From: Chloroflexota bacterium
Lineage (GTDB): Bacteria; Chloroflexota; Limnocylindria; Limnocylindrales; CSP1-4
Assembly: GCA_021787395.1 (NCBI GenBank)
Contig: JAJYLZ010000019.1
Span: 1 to 57,334, forward strand
Length of the DNA stretch: 57,334 bases
Reading direction: 5' to 3'
Shown here: positions 1-13,895 of the stretch, in pieces
Layout: each line of letters starts with the position of its first letter
Numbering within the stretch: the stretch's first letter is position 1
Made by a program: the position numbers and the translations under genes
The notes under the pieces: generated by a model
Databases searched by the model: none
Told to the model about the DNA's origin: nothing
The model's input: the letters and a program-made list of their open reading frames with translations, nothing else

Positions 1-53
1 GGGCGCGGGGCGCCCCGGGGGTGCGCCGTGCTGGCGGCGCGGCGTGGCTGCCC

Positions 54-788
54 TCAGCCTTCCGCGGTCCCCGGCGCGTCCACGATCCGCCGCAGCTCCG
101 CCGCCCGGCTGCGCAGGCCCCGGAAGTAGTCGGTGTCGGTGATCTCGGCGACGCGCTGCGCCTGGCGCGCCTCGTCGATCTCGATGGTCAGCTCGCGGAC
201 CTGGGCGCGCAGCCGCTCCTCGCGCGCGCGGACCTCGACCGCCATCGCCTGGAAGGTGCGGGCGAGCTGGCCGAGGGCGTCCGGCCGGGCCGCGACCGGA
301 TCGAGCGAGGCTGGATCGAAGGCGTCCGACTCCACCGCGACCGCGGCGTCCGTGACCCGGGCCACCTGCTCGAGGTACTCGAGCTCCAGGTCGCGGGCGC
401 GCTTGGCCTGGAGCGAGGTCGAGACGCGGGCGCGGAGGACGGCCGCGTTGAACGGCTTGGGCAGGTAGTCCGCCGCGCCCATCTCGATGCACCGCACGAC
501 GCTCGCCAGCTCGTCCACGGCCGAGATGACGATCACCGGGACGTGGCGCAGGGCGTCGTCGCCGCGGATCCGGCGCAGCGTCTCGTAGCCGTCGAGCTCC
601 GGCATCTCGAGGTCCAGCAGGACGACGTCGATCCGCCCGCCGTCAGCCCCGGAGAGGACCTCGAGCGCCCGCACGCCGTTCTCCGCCTCGACCGCCTCGT
701 AGCCCTGCGCCTCGAGGGCCCGAACCAGGATCGCGCGGTTGAGGCGGGCGTCCTCGACGACGAGCACCCGGCCGGCAGCGGGCTTCAT
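54..788 (-). CDS. Response regulator with coiled-coil tail, no DNA-binding domain
   Basis: Terminal output of the phosphorelay in this operon. Residues 8-125 form a receiver (REC) domain with the acidic pair near residue 13 (VVEDARLN), the phospho-acceptor Asp59 in LLDLEMPELDG, the Ser/Thr switch (VIVISA) and the conserved Lys (LPKPF). The remaining 120 residues hold a HAMP/linker-like helix (LGQLARTFQAMAVEVRAREE) and a charged coiled coil ending in an EITDTDYF motif. I see no HTH, GGDEF, EAL or cyclase domain, so it probably acts by protein-protein contact. The ATG at 788 was chosen over upstream starts because it overlaps the HPt stop codon as ATGA (785-788), which implies translational coupling. 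I recall similar tails in Chloroflexi and cyanobacterial signalling proteins, but this is memory, not a search. The identity as a REC protein is secure; the output is unknown. Confidence 0.88.
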   Translation of the reverse strand: MKPAAGRVLVVEDARLNRAILVRALEAQGYEAVEAENGVRALEVLSGADGGRIDVVLLDLEMPELDGYETLRRIRGDDALRHVPVIVISAVDELASVVRCIEMGAADYLPKPFNAAVLRARVSTSLQAKRARDLELEYLEQVARVTDAAVAVESDAFDPASLDPVAARPDALGQLARTFQAMAVEVRAREERLRAQVRELTIEIDEARQAQRVAEITDTDYFRGLRSRAAELRRIVDAPGTAEG

Positions 789-1127
789 GCTGCGCCCGCC
801 CGAGCGGCCAGGGCCCCGCTGGCGCGGGCGTACTCGGCGGCCGCGTCCTCGACCAGGTCGCCGCGGACCAGGTCCGCGCTCGCCGCGGCCTCCACCTCGC
901 GGCACACGCCCGCCAGCCGCAGCGCGCCCACGCTGGCGCTCGTGGACTTGAGCGTGTGGGCCGCCCGGCGGAGCGCCGCCGCGTCGCGGGCCGCCACGGC
1001 GTCCCGCATCGCGGCCACGAGGGGCGGGCTGTCGGCGAGGTAGCTGCCGACCAGCTCGGCCAGGAACGCCTCGTCGCCGCCCAGCGTGTCCAGCAGCTCG
1101 TCGAGGGTCGCCGCGTCGATCGGGTCG

Positions 1128-1135
<8 letters not shown>
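785..1135 (-). CDS. Stand-alone HPt phosphotransfer protein
   Basis: A 116-residue histidine phosphotransfer protein expected to shuttle phosphate between the C-terminal receiver of the upstream hybrid kinase and the downstream response regulator. The HPt signature is AAHTLKSTSASVGA with the phospho-accepting His60, set in a fully helical sequence (LDELLDTLGGDEAFLAELVGSYL at the N-terminus). The hybrid kinase lacks an HPt domain of its own, so this gene completes the relay in trans. Its start (1135) overlaps the kinase stop by 8 bp, and its stop overlaps the next start as ATGA, so the three proteins are probably made in fixed ratio. The length is normal for a free HPt protein. Confidence 0.9.
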
Positions 1136-5629
<4,494 letters not shown>

Positions 5630-5633
<4 letters not shown>

Positions 5634-7894
5634 AGGCGGAGCTCCGGGACCATCCGCGCGCTCGGCTCGATCCGCAGGCTGCGGGTGCCGGCGTGCAGGG
5701 TGGCGATGCCCTTGCCGGTCGCCGCGTCGACCTGGACAGGCCGCGTCGCGCCCCCGTCCTCGAGGGTCACGACCGCCGGCCACGCGGCGGACTCACCGTC
5801 CGAGGTGATCCGGTGGACCCACACCTTGAGGTCGCGCGCGATCCCGTCGGGGAGCCCGACCGTGATCGAGCGCAGCGACCGCACCCGGCCGAGGTCCAGC
5901 CCGGCGGCGTCGGCGGAGCTGCACCCGCCGTCCGTCTCGACCGCGACCGTGACCGCGGCCGGGCGGCCGGCCGAGGCCACCTCGAGCCGCCCACGGGCGC
6001 CGCCGGCCTCGTCAACCCTGACCTGGACCACGGATCGCGGCCGGAACGCCCCAGCCCGGTACGACCAGAGCGCCAGCCCCAGCGCGGCGACGGCCGTCGC
6101 GGCCGCCAGCACCCGCTGGATCGGCTCCTGCCAGATAAGGAGGCCGTTGAGGGCGATCTCGCCGACGTACACCGCGGTGACGGCCGCGACCGTGACCGGG
6201 TGGCCGATGAAGCGGACGACCGTCCCCGGCACGATGTCGCCCCGCTGGCGCGCCACGGCCACCATGAGCATCGGGAACACGCCCCCGACGAGCGCACAGG
6301 AGAGCAGGCCGAGGAAGCCGAGCGGGGCCGTGAAGGACTCCGTGCCGGTCGCGAACATGGCCTCCGCGAGGGCGAACACCGCCACCGTGGGCAGGAGCGC
6401 GATCAGGGCCTGCGAGCGCCGGTCGCCGACGAGCCGCCGGAGGCCGGAGGGCGAGGGGCCGGTGCGACCCGCGAGCGGCGGCAGCCACTCGCGCACCTGG
6501 TTGAACAGGCTCAGCGAGATGTACAGCGACCCGAACCCGATCGCGATCATCGCGTACAGCGAGCCGAACACGTCCACGGCCGGCCCGGCCGCGGCGGCGA
6601 GCGGGGCGAGCGGAGTGCCGGGGTACCCGACCAGCTGCGACGAGGGGACGACGCCGAGCACCACCACGGTGGCCAGGCAGTAGAGCCCGACCACGGTGGC
6701 CATCGCGGCCAGGTTGCCCCGGAGCAGGGCCCGCCCCGACGGGTCCTCGGCGAGCACCACCTTGGCGGCGCTGCCCGTGGACGTGTGGCCGAAGTAGGCC
6801 ACGAGGATGACGCCGAACACGATCCCCAGGTCCGCGATTCTGAACGGCGCCCCGGCGGCGCCGGTCGGCCCGGCGGCGAGGCGGCCGAGGTCCACGTGCG
6901 GTGCCGCCGCCAGGCAGACCGCGAGCATGAGCACGATGTTCACGACCCCGACGAGGATCGCCGACGCCACGGTCGCGGACATCGAGCCGCGCGCCAGGAC
7001 CGCGACGTTGACGACGAGCAGCGCGGCCACCCAGAGCTCGGCCGGGATCCCGGTCGCGCCGCTCACCGCGGCCGCGAAGCCGATGGCGTAGGTGAGCAGG
7101 CAGATGAGGTCGAGCACGAGGATCGACGGGGCCAGGAGCGCGGTGCCGGCCCTGCCGAGGTAGTTGGCGACCAGGTGCCCGAAGTACGAGGAGCCGTAGC
7201 GCATGTCGCCGTCGCGGCTGATCGCCTCGACGATCGCGCCGATGGTCACCAGGTTGACGATCCCGAGCACGACCAGGGCCGCCAGCCCGCCCAGGGGCCC
7301 CAGACCCGCCACGGCGATGGGCACCGTCAGCACGCCCTCGCCGATGGTCTCGGTGAGGGTCAGCGCGAAGGCCATCCAGAAGGGCGGCATGTGCTCGAGG
7401 CGGTAGGCGGTCGCGGCCCGCCACCACCGCAGGCGGTCGCGGGACGTCGTGCGCTCGGCGAAGATCGAGCGGATCTGGGCCCCGTCCCGTCGGGCGAAGG
7501 CCTCGCCGACCGCCGGGTCGTCCAGGCCCAGCGCCGCCGTGATCTTCGGGACCCGGCCCGCCGCGAGGCGGTACTTGCCGCCGATCAGCCGCGCCAGCTC
7601 GGCCCGCAGCCCCGCGTCGCCGGGCACCAGCGGCGCCCAGGCCGGCGCGTAGCGCTCGAGGTCCTGGACGGAGATCGCGACCGGGAGCGTGCGCCCCTGC
7701 GCCATCGCCTCCAAGAACGCCGCCTCGCGCTCCCTCGCGGTCCGGTCGTTGAGGTAGCTGGCCATCGCGTCCCGGGCCCGGCTGACGAGGGTCGCCGTGC
7801 GGCTCTCGATCGCGAACAGGATGGTGCTCGCCCGGCGGGCGGGCAGCCCGTCCAGCAGCTCGCCGCGCGAGAAGAAGGCCCGCTGGTCAGGCAT
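5630..7894 (-). CDS. APC-superfamily permease with soluble N- and C-terminal domains
   Basis: A 754-residue membrane protein. Residues 1-170 are soluble and helical, with a recognisable start (RRASTILFAIESRTATLVSRAR) that I recall from homologues in Chloroflexi and cyanobacteria. About 11-12 hydrophobic segments follow from residue 175 to 615, opening with a glycine-rich break typical of amino-acid/polyamine permeases (LTETIGEGVLTVPIA). The last 140 residues are soluble and beta-rich. Ordinary APC permeases are about 450 residues, so the two extra domains make this an unusual class. It sits between a MinD-like ATPase (8-bp overlap) and the hybrid kinase (GTGA overlap). That context suggests a transporter-like receptor or a regulated transporter rather than a housekeeping permease. 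The substrate is unknown. An alternative reading is an SLC38/HAAAP-type symporter. Confidence 0.8.
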
Positions 7895-8660
7895 CGGGCC
7901 CGCTCCGTGCGGCCACCGTCTCGGCGATGCGCCGGTAGGCGGCGCTCAGCGGATGGTCGGGGTAGCGGAGGACGAACACGCCCTCGCTGGCGAGGCTCAT
8001 GAGCTCGTCGGAGTGGGGCAGCACGGCGGCCACCGGAACCCCGTACGCCTGCTCGACCCGCGCGGCCACCGCGGCCGGGTCGAGCGTCGCGGGCGCCTTG
8101 TTCACGACCAGCAGGATGCGCGGCACCTCGAGCTCCTGCGCGACGCGGGCGGTGATGCCGGTCCCCTCGTAGTCCTGGCGGTCTGGCCGCATGACGATGA
8201 CGAGTGCGTGCGAGATCACCAGCGAGAGGAGCGTCTCCTCGTTGAGGCCCGGGTGGGTGTCGATGAGCAGGACGTCGAGGTCGAGCTGGTTCACCAGGTC
8301 GCGCAGCCCGGCGGTCAGCCGCTGGGCGTCGTACCCCTCGCGCAGGACTCGGGTGATCTCGCCGGGCTCCATGCTCGAGGGGATCAGGTACAGCCGGCCG
8401 GCGAGCGGCGCCCCCTGGCGGTCGGTCACGTCGAGCGCGACGTCGCGGAGGTCGCGCCCGTGCCACAGGAAGTCGTTGAGCGAGCCCCGGATCTCGTCGC
8501 CGGCCAGGCCCAGGATGACGTGGATCCCGGGCGACTGGATGTCCGCGTCGATCACGCCGACGCGCCGTCCGGAGGCCGCGAGCGAGGCCGCCAGATTCGC
8601 CGTGGTGTTGGACTTGCCCGTCCCGCCCCGGAACGAGTGGACAGAGACGATCGACGCCAA
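7887..8660 (-). CDS. MinD/ParA-like P-loop ATPase
   Basis: A deviant Walker A ATPase of the SIMIBI class: FRGGTGKSNTTANLA near residue 12 has the signature lysine (GGTGKS), followed by GVIDADIQSPG (A') and a Walker B-like LLIDTHPGLNEETL. About 257 residues, normal for MinD/ParA. I see no clear C-terminal amphipathic membrane-targeting helix of the MinD kind. The TTG at 8660 is preferred because AGGAG lies 5 nt upstream; the longer GTG start at 8681 would put that ribosome site inside the gene. It is the first gene of the five-gene operon and overlaps the permease by 8 bp. It may position or gate the permease/kinase complex; this is inference. There is no parB or minC neighbour, so a role in chromosome or division-site partition is unlikely. 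Confidence 0.85.
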   Translation of the reverse strand: MASIVSVHSFRGGTGKSNTTANLAASLAASGRRVGVIDADIQSPGIHVILGLAGDEIRGSLNDFLWHGRDLRDVALDVTDRQGAPLAGRLYLIPSSMEPGEITRVLREGYDAQRLTAGLRDLVNQLDLDVLLIDTHPGLNEETLLSLVISHALVIVMRPDRQDYEGTGITARVAQELEVPRILLVVNKAPATLDPAAVAARVEQAYGVPVAAVLPHSDELMSLASEGVFVLRYPDHPLSAAYRRIAETVAARSGPDA

Positions 8661-8864
8661 GACAGCTCCTGGGGGACGCACGGCTAACCGCGCCGAACAA
8701 CCGTCCCCTAGGCTGTCGTGGCGGTGAAGGATAGGGCAAGCTGGCGGCGGCCGTGAAGGCGCGGTCCTCGGGCCGGTACGCGACCTTCCGACCGTCGTCG
8801 GCCTGCCGTCAGCCGGCGGCTCGCCCGCCTCCGGGGAGGGCGCGCCGGCGGCGGCGCCCTCGGG

Positions 8865-9866
8865 TCACTGGGGCCGGACCGCCTCGCGCCGGGCGCCCCC
8901 GGGCGCCGTCGACCGCCCGGCGCGCCCGGGGACCGTGGCCGCGGCCATGCCCAGCAGCACCAGCAGCCCCCCGGCGATCTGGAGCGCGGACGGCCGCTCG
9001 CCGAGGAGGGCCACCGCGAGGACCGTGGCGGTGACCGGGTTGAGCAGCAGGAACGCCGCGGAGCGGGCCGCGGGGACCCGGCGCAGGCTGGCGACGGTCA
9101 GGATCGGCCCGGCCGCGGCCACGAGCGCCATCCAGACCAGCGCCAGGATCGCCTGGGCCGAGGGCGTGGACGGCGCCAGCGACGCGGGGTCGGTGGCGAG
9201 CAGGAAGCCGCCCAGCACCACGGCGGTCAGGGTGCTGTTGGACAGGGCGACCGTGAGGCCGCCGAGGCGGTACGGCCCCGACCAGCGCCGCGTCAGGACG
9301 AGGTAGAGGGCGAAGCAGACGGCCGCCAGCACGCCCCAGCCCATGCCCGCGAGGTCCGTGGCGGCGGGCGCCAGCTCGGCGAGCATGGCCGTGCCGACGA
9401 CGGCCAGCACGAACCCTGCCAGCACCCGTGCGGTCAGCCGCTCCGGGAGCAGCACCGGCGCGATGACCGCCGCCAGCACCGCGTACAGGCCGGCCACGAA
9501 CGAGGCGATCGCGGCGCCGACGTGCGCCACCGCGAAGTTCATCGACGACAGGAACAGCGGGCCCGCCAGGGTCGACATGACCAGGAGGCGGACGCCTCGG
9601 GCCGCCAGAGTCGGGGCGACGGCGCTTCCCGCTGCCGGGCCCGGTCCGGCAGCCGCTCCCGACCGGCCGCGGCGGCCCCGCACCGTCAGCAGCGCCAGCA
9701 CGGTGCCCACGGCGATCGCCGCCAGCGCGGTCCGCCAGGCCGCCGCCGGCAGCGGCCCGAAGGCCTCGAGCGAGAACGAGGTGGCCACGTAGGCCGAGCC
9801 GAACCCCATGGCCGCCAGGGCGGCGAACAGCTCGCCCAGGTGGCGGCGGGGGCTGGCGTCGTCCAT
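8865..9866 (-). CDS. EamA/DMT-family transporter
   Basis: A 333-residue inner-membrane protein with about ten hydrophobic segments arranged as two EamA repeats of five, typical of the drug/metabolite transporter superfamily (RhaT/YdcZ-like exporters). Recognisable elements are the first repeat ending in MNFAVAHVGAAIASFVAGLYAVLAAV and the second ending in LLNPVTATVLAVALLGERPS, which matches the usual P-V-x-A-x-L...GE(R/K) signature. The ATG at 9866 follows a strong AAGGAGGA site 7 nt upstream, which rules out the longer open frame to 10205. It appears monocistronic, about 140 bp from the Mut7-C gene. The substrate (amino acid, nucleobase or drug) cannot be told. Confidence 0.85.
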   Translation of the reverse strand: MDDASPRRHLGELFAALAAMGFGSAYVATSFSLEAFGPLPAAAWRTALAAIAVGTVLALLTVRGRRGRSGAAAGPGPAAGSAVAPTLAARGVRLLVMSTLAGPLFLSSMNFAVAHVGAAIASFVAGLYAVLAAVIAPVLLPERLTARVLAGFVLAVVGTAMLAELAPAATDLAGMGWGVLAAVCFALYLVLTRRWSGPYRLGGLTVALSNSTLTAVVLGGFLLATDPASLAPSTPSAQAILALVWMALVAAAGPILTVASLRRVPAARSAAFLLLNPVTATVLAVALLGERPSALQIAGGLLVLLGMAAATVPGRAGRSTAPGGARREAVRPQ

Positions 9867-10003
9867 GCGGGGTCCTCCTTGCGGCCGGTGGCGGCTGCGG
9901 CACCGCGGAGGCGAGGGCGGCCTGAGCCGGGGTGGCGGCGCCATGAGGATCGCACGCCTGCGGCGACGACGGGCGCCGGTTGGCGTTCGCGGTCCGGGGC
10001 GCC

Positions 10004-10864
10004 TCAGCCGGCGCCCGAGGCGGCCGCGGCCCGGACCCGCTCGATGAGGCGGGCCATGCGCGCGTGGTGCGAGCCCCGCCAGTACACGGCGCCGCAGTCC
10101 GCGCACCGCCGGAACTCCCGGTAGTAGCGGCGGGTCAGCGGCAGGAGGCGGTCGAGGACTTCCTCGCGCGGCACCGCGTCCAGGCGGCCGTTGCAGCGGA
10201 TGCACCGGCCGAAGGGCGTCGCTCGGGACAGCAGGCCGAACCGGCGGGCCGTCTCCACGAGCTGTTCGAACGGGCGGTCGGCCCGCACGAACGCGCCCCG
10301 GCGGACGGCCGAGCGCTTGAGCAGGCCCCGGTCGCGGGTCAGGACGACCCGACCCTCCGCGGCCGCGACCGCGGCCAGCTCGTCGTCGTCGGCGCGCGGC
10401 CGGTACCAGGTGTCGAACCCGAGCATGCGCAGGTAGGCGCCCAGCCGGCCCAGGTGGCCGTCCACCGCGAACCGGGGCGCCTCGGCGTCCTCGGGCGAGG
10501 GCGGCGCCGCGGGCGGCAGGCCGCGGCGCGCGGCGTCGGCCCAGGGCAGCACCTCGACCTCGTCGCCGTCCGAGAGCCGGGCGCCGAGCCCGACCGGCCC
10601 GCCGTTGACGAGCAGCGCGCCGACCTCCGGGTGCGGGATCCCGGCCGCCTCCACGACGTCCTTCACCGCCGGGCGGCCGTCGATGGGGCGGGTGGTCGCG
10701 GCCGACGCCGTCCCGCGGCCCGGCGGCGGCAGGAAGTCGGTCAGGTCGCCGAGGACGATGAGGCGGACGGCGCCGCGGGCGGGAGCGTCGCGAACGGGGC
10801 GGTCGCGGCCGGCGGCGTCGCCGCCCTCCTCGCGCCCGGGCGCGCCGCGCCGCCCCGAGGTCAC
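10004..10864 (-). CDS. Mut7-C PIN-like RNase with ubiquitin-fold N-terminus
   Basis: About 286 residues. The N-terminal 110 form a ubiquitin/ThiS-like domain (VGALLVNGGPVGLGARLSDGDEVEVLP), the known Mut7-C ubiquitin fusion. The C-terminal 160 are Mut7-C: a PIN-like acidic core (HLGRLGAYLRMLGFDTWY, VVLTRDRGLLKRS) followed by a zinc ribbon with paired cysteines (CIRCNGRL and CADCGAVYWRGSHH). The family is predicted to be a ribonuclease; its targets are not established. The start is taken as GTG at 10864, because it overlaps the upstream stop as GTGA (10861-10864). The first 30 residues are Gly/Arg-rich and of low complexity. Confidence 0.85.
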   Translation of the reverse strand: MTSGRRGAPGREEGGDAAGRDRPVRDAPARGAVRLIVLGDLTDFLPPPGRGTASAATTRPIDGRPAVKDVVEAAGIPHPEVGALLVNGGPVGLGARLSDGDEVEVLPWADAARRGLPPAAPPSPEDAEAPRFAVDGHLGRLGAYLRMLGFDTWYRPRADDDELAAVAAAEGRVVLTRDRGLLKRSAVRRGAFVRADRPFEQLVETARRFGLLSRATPFGRCIRCNGRLDAVPREEVLDRLLPLTRRYYREFRRCADCGAVYWRGSHHARMARLIERVRAAAASGAG

Positions 10865-12087
10865 CGCCCCGGCGGCTCGGACCCGGCCGCCACCAGCCCG
10901 AGCTCCCGGCGCGCGGCGACGGCGGGCGGCGCCGCCGGGCGCACCTCGGCGCCGAACAGCCGGAGGCGGCGCGCGCAGTAGAAGCCGATCCCGACCGGGA
11001 TCCACACGTTGAGGACGCGGTAGGCGATGGTCACCAGGATCGCCGCCGCCGGCGTCATGCCCAGCGCGACGAACACGAGGGCCATCGACCCCTCCACCGC
11101 CCCGATCCCGTCGGGGACGACCGAGACGATGAAGAACACGATGCTCATGCCGAACCCGGCGGCCAGGGCGGCGGGGTCGAGGGGCTGGCCGAAGGCCAGG
11201 AACAGCGCGGCCAGGGCCGCGAGGCTGACGACGTGGATCGCGAGGGCGTAGGCCGTGCCGGCCGCGACCTCGCGCGGGTGACGCGGGACTGCGGCCACCC
11301 CGGCCACCAGCTGGTCCGCGGTCCGCTGCCCCCAGTCACGGGCGACGAGGGCGCCGCGGCCGAGCCGGCGGAGCACCCGGTTCGCGGTCCCGCCCAGGAC
11401 CTCGAGCAGGGCGGCCAGGCGAGCCGGCCACCGGGCGGCCAGCGCCACGGCGACCACGAGCGCGGCGATGAACGCGCCGAACAGGGCCACGCCCAGCAGC
11501 GCGAACCCCACCAGCGTCGAGCGCGCCACGAGGAACGCGGCGCCGGCGACCACGAACGGCACCGCGGTGAGCAGGTCCATCACCAGCACGACGATCATCG
11601 CCACGGCCGTCCTGGGGCCGGACTGGCCGCGGGCAGTCGCGTCGTCGATGAACACGGCGGCTGCGGGCGCTGCCGTCAACGGAAGGACGGTCTTGGCGAA
11701 GATCGACGCCAGCAGCACCGGCACCAGCCGCAGGGCGTCGCTGCGCACCTCCACCGCGGCGAGGCCGTGCTGGTACAGGCCGCCGTAGAGCAGGAACACG
11801 ACCACCTGCAGGGCGGCCGCGACGGCCAGCCACCGCCAGTCGGCGCCGGTGAAGTCGGCCCCGAGCTCCCGCACGCTCGTGAACTGGCTCACGACGAACG
11901 CGAGCAGGGCCACCGAGAGCAGCGCGAACAGCAGGCGGCGCCAGCCACGGCCTCGCCGGGCCGACGCGGCGGCCGCCGACGCCCTCCAGGGGCGGCCCGT
12001 CTCACCCGGCCGGTCCAGGGTTTCGGGGTCGATGGGGACCCTCGCGGTCGGGGAAGGGGCGACGTGCATGGGAGGATGATCGGGCAT
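10861..12087 (-). CDS. Lysylphosphatidylglycerol synthase-like transmembrane protein (UPF0104/AglD2 type)
   Basis: About 408 residues with 8-9 membrane segments from residue 50 on. The pattern matches the LPG-synthase N-terminal flippase/TM region (PF03706-like): FAKTVLPLTAAPAA, a conserved loop where phosphatases and flippases carry polar residues, and SVVPDGIGAVEGSMALVFVALGM, the G-(G/I)-x-G-x-x-E-G motif typical of the family. It lacks the C-terminal aminoacyl-transferase domain of MprF, so it is probably a lipid-linked intermediate flippase or an unknown lipid transporter. The start is uncertain: ATG 12087 or ATG 12069, neither with a good ribosome site; both fall before the first membrane segment. 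Its stop overlaps the Mut7-C start. Confidence 0.75.
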   Translation of the reverse strand: MPDHPPMHVAPSPTARVPIDPETLDRPGETGRPWRASAAAASARRGRGWRRLLFALLSVALLAFVVSQFTSVRELGADFTGADWRWLAVAAALQVVVFLLYGGLYQHGLAAVEVRSDALRLVPVLLASIFAKTVLPLTAAPAAAVFIDDATARGQSGPRTAVAMIVVLVMDLLTAVPFVVAGAAFLVARSTLVGFALLGVALFGAFIAALVVAVALAARWPARLAALLEVLGGTANRVLRRLGRGALVARDWGQRTADQLVAGVAAVPRHPREVAAGTAYALAIHVVSLAALAALFLAFGQPLDPAALAAGFGMSIVFFIVSVVPDGIGAVEGSMALVFVALGMTPAAAILVTIAYRVLNVWIPVGIGFYCARRLRLFGAEVRPAAPPAVAARRELGLVAAGSEPPGR

Positions 12088-12194
12088 CCGGCGCCAGCGC
12101 GCTCTCGGCCGGGGGCTGGGCGCGTCCACGCTCCCGCGCGGCGACCGGCCCGTCGGCCCTTGCCGCCGCCCGGGCGCCGGCCCACGATCCGCCC

Positions 12195-12548
12195 ATGCAG
12201 GCGAGGCTGGTCGCGTTCGGCGAGCTCGAGCTCGAGGGCGAGCGGTACCGCCGGGACGTGGTCATCGACGGCGGGCGGGTCCGGGAGCGCAAGAAGGGCC
12301 CGTCCAGGCCGCTCCGCGACCGGTACGGGCACACGCCGCTCACCGCGGCCGAGCGGATCCCGTGGGGCGGCCGGACGCTCATCGTGGGGACCGGCGCGGA
12401 CGGTGCCCTCCCGATCGCCCCCGACGTCCTCGCCGAGGCGCGACGGCGCGGGGTGGAGCTCCGCGCCCTGCCCACGGCCGACGCCTGCCGCCTGCTCGCC
12501 GCGCTCGAACCCCGGGAGGTCCACGCGGTCCTCCACGTCACCTGCTAG
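12195..12548 (+). CDS. Mth938-like (DUF498/NDUFAF3-like) domain protein
   Basis: 117 residues with the family fold: an N-terminal beta strand pair around GELELEGERYRRDVVI, a basic loop (RERKKGPSR), then IPWGGRTLIVGTGADGALPI and a C-terminal HAVLHVTC. The G-T-G-x-x-G-x-L motif and the ending are characteristic of the MTH938/NDUFAF3 family, small proteins of unsettled function in bacteria; the mitochondrial relative is a complex I assembly factor. It stands alone between divergent and convergent neighbours. No clear ribosome-binding site is visible upstream of ATG 12195. Confidence 0.82.
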   Translation: MQARLVAFGELELEGERYRRDVVIDGGRVRERKKGPSRPLRDRYGHTPLTAAERIPWGGRTLIVGTGADGALPIAPDVLAEARRRGVELRALPTADACRLLAALEPREVHAVLHVTC

Positions 12549-12590
12549 CCGTGCCCCCGGCAGGACCCCGACCGGCCGGCCAGGCCGAGC

Positions 12591-13736
12591 TCAGTACCGG
12601 AGCACGGCCGCGGCCCCGGTGGCGGACCGGCACCGCTCGTCGCAGGCGTGCACGTCGCCGCCCGCCCCGAGCACCAGCCCGATCGCCACGTCGAGCAGGT
12701 CCTCGTCGCCGTCCTCGCGACGGTCGTGGAGCACGGCCCTCCGGGCCGAGGCGTCCCACCGCCCCCAGCGCTCGACGGCCAGGTCGACCAGCAGGGTGTC
12801 CACGCGGCCGTCCTGGGCCGCGGGCAGGATCGCCTTCAGGTCGGTCGTGGCCAGCGGCCCGCCGGCGAGCTCCTCGAACCGCGCCTCCGCCCATCGGGCG
12901 CCGCTCCCGGTCGCGTCGGCCATGACGGCCAGCGCCCGGGCGTGCAGCTCGTGGGCGGCCAGGTCGTCGGGGCTCCCCTCAACGGTCTGCGCGAGGACGA
13001 GGGGGTACGCGGTCAGGGCCCGGTAGGCCGCGGTGAGCGAGTCCACGCCCGCAAGGACGAGCGCCGTCGGCGCCCCGGCGAGCCGGGCGACCACGGCGGC
13101 GTCCACGGCCCGGAGGAACTCGCGCGTCTCGGCCAGCCGGGTGTCGTCGGGCTCGCCGTGGCCGTGGAACATCGTCGTCCGCGCTCCCCGGCGCCGGGCG
13201 ACGGCGTGGTGCTGGAGCGAGTCCGGGCGCCAGTCCCAGCCCACCACGTCGCGCAGGTCGTGCGGCAGCGCCTCGACCTCCAGTTCCCGGATGGAGTCAG
13301 CGTCGCACGCGTGCAGGCGCACCGACTTCCGGCTCAGCGAGAGGACGTGGAACAGGCCCACGTCGTCGAGCGCGGGCACGAGCGGCTTGAGGTGCCACCG
13401 CGCCCCGACGACGGCCAGGGCGGGCACCGCGAACGGGACCCGCAGCACCTCGGCCGACCCGGGCGCCAGCAGCACGGCCAGGCCGTCGTCCCGGCCCGCC
13501 CAGCCGCCGGGGTCCTCGAGCAGCGCCCGCGCCGGGGCCATGACCTCGGCTGCGGAGGCGGCGGTCGCCCCGCCGGCCCGGAGCCGCCGCTCCGCCTCGT
13601 CCGCCAGCTGGCGGAAGCGGATCGGGTCCTGGCCGGCCTCCCTGCCGGCGCGGTGCAGGGGCGTGTAGATCGAGACGCGGGGCCAGCCCGCCGCCGCGGC
13701 GAGGGCCTCCAGGCGAGAGCGCGGGATCGTGGACAT
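12591..13736 (-). CDS. baeRF-family (bacterial archaeo-eukaryotic release factor-like) protein
   Basis: 381 residues matching the bacterial eRF1-like families (baeRF3/7 type): VSIYTPLHRAGREAGQDPIRFRQLADEAERRL near the N-terminus is the hallmark opening. A middle region has a beta-strand register like eRF1 domain 2 (LFHVLSLSRKSVRLHACD). The C-terminal domain resembles eRF1 domain 3/Pelota (LVLAGVDSLTAAYRAL and, near the end, ALGIA-like LLDVAIGLVLGAGGDVHAC). It has been proposed that such proteins act on stalled ribosomes; the function of this one is inference. ATG 13736 follows AAGGAGG by 10 nt, so the longer frame to 13823 is rejected. Convergent with the Mth938-like gene. Confidence 0.75.
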   Translation of the reverse strand: MSTIPRSRLEALAAAAGWPRVSIYTPLHRAGREAGQDPIRFRQLADEAERRLRAGGATAASAAEVMAPARALLEDPGGWAGRDDGLAVLLAPGSAEVLRVPFAVPALAVVGARWHLKPLVPALDDVGLFHVLSLSRKSVRLHACDADSIRELEVEALPHDLRDVVGWDWRPDSLQHHAVARRRGARTTMFHGHGEPDDTRLAETREFLRAVDAAVVARLAGAPTALVLAGVDSLTAAYRALTAYPLVLAQTVEGSPDDLAAHELHARALAVMADATGSGARWAEARFEELAGGPLATTDLKAILPAAQDGRVDTLLVDLAVERWGRWDASARRAVLHDRREDGDEDLLDVAIGLVLGAGGDVHACDERCRSATGAAAVLRY

Positions 13737-13895
13737 CGGACACAGGCCTCCTTGTCCGCCGAAGACCAGCCTCGTCCATCGTCCGGTCCCGGGCGCGCGG
13801 CCGCCAGTCCGAAACGTCCCCATCGGGCCGTGTCCCGGCGCTGCACCGCCGGCGCCGCTCGTCTCGGCGGATGCGCGAGGCCGCGCAGCCCTCGA

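Noticed and set aside
7-16. GGGGCGCCCC palindrome as a terminator of the first operon
   Set aside because: It is a 10-bp palindrome with no loop, is expected by chance at this GC content, and lies at the window edge.
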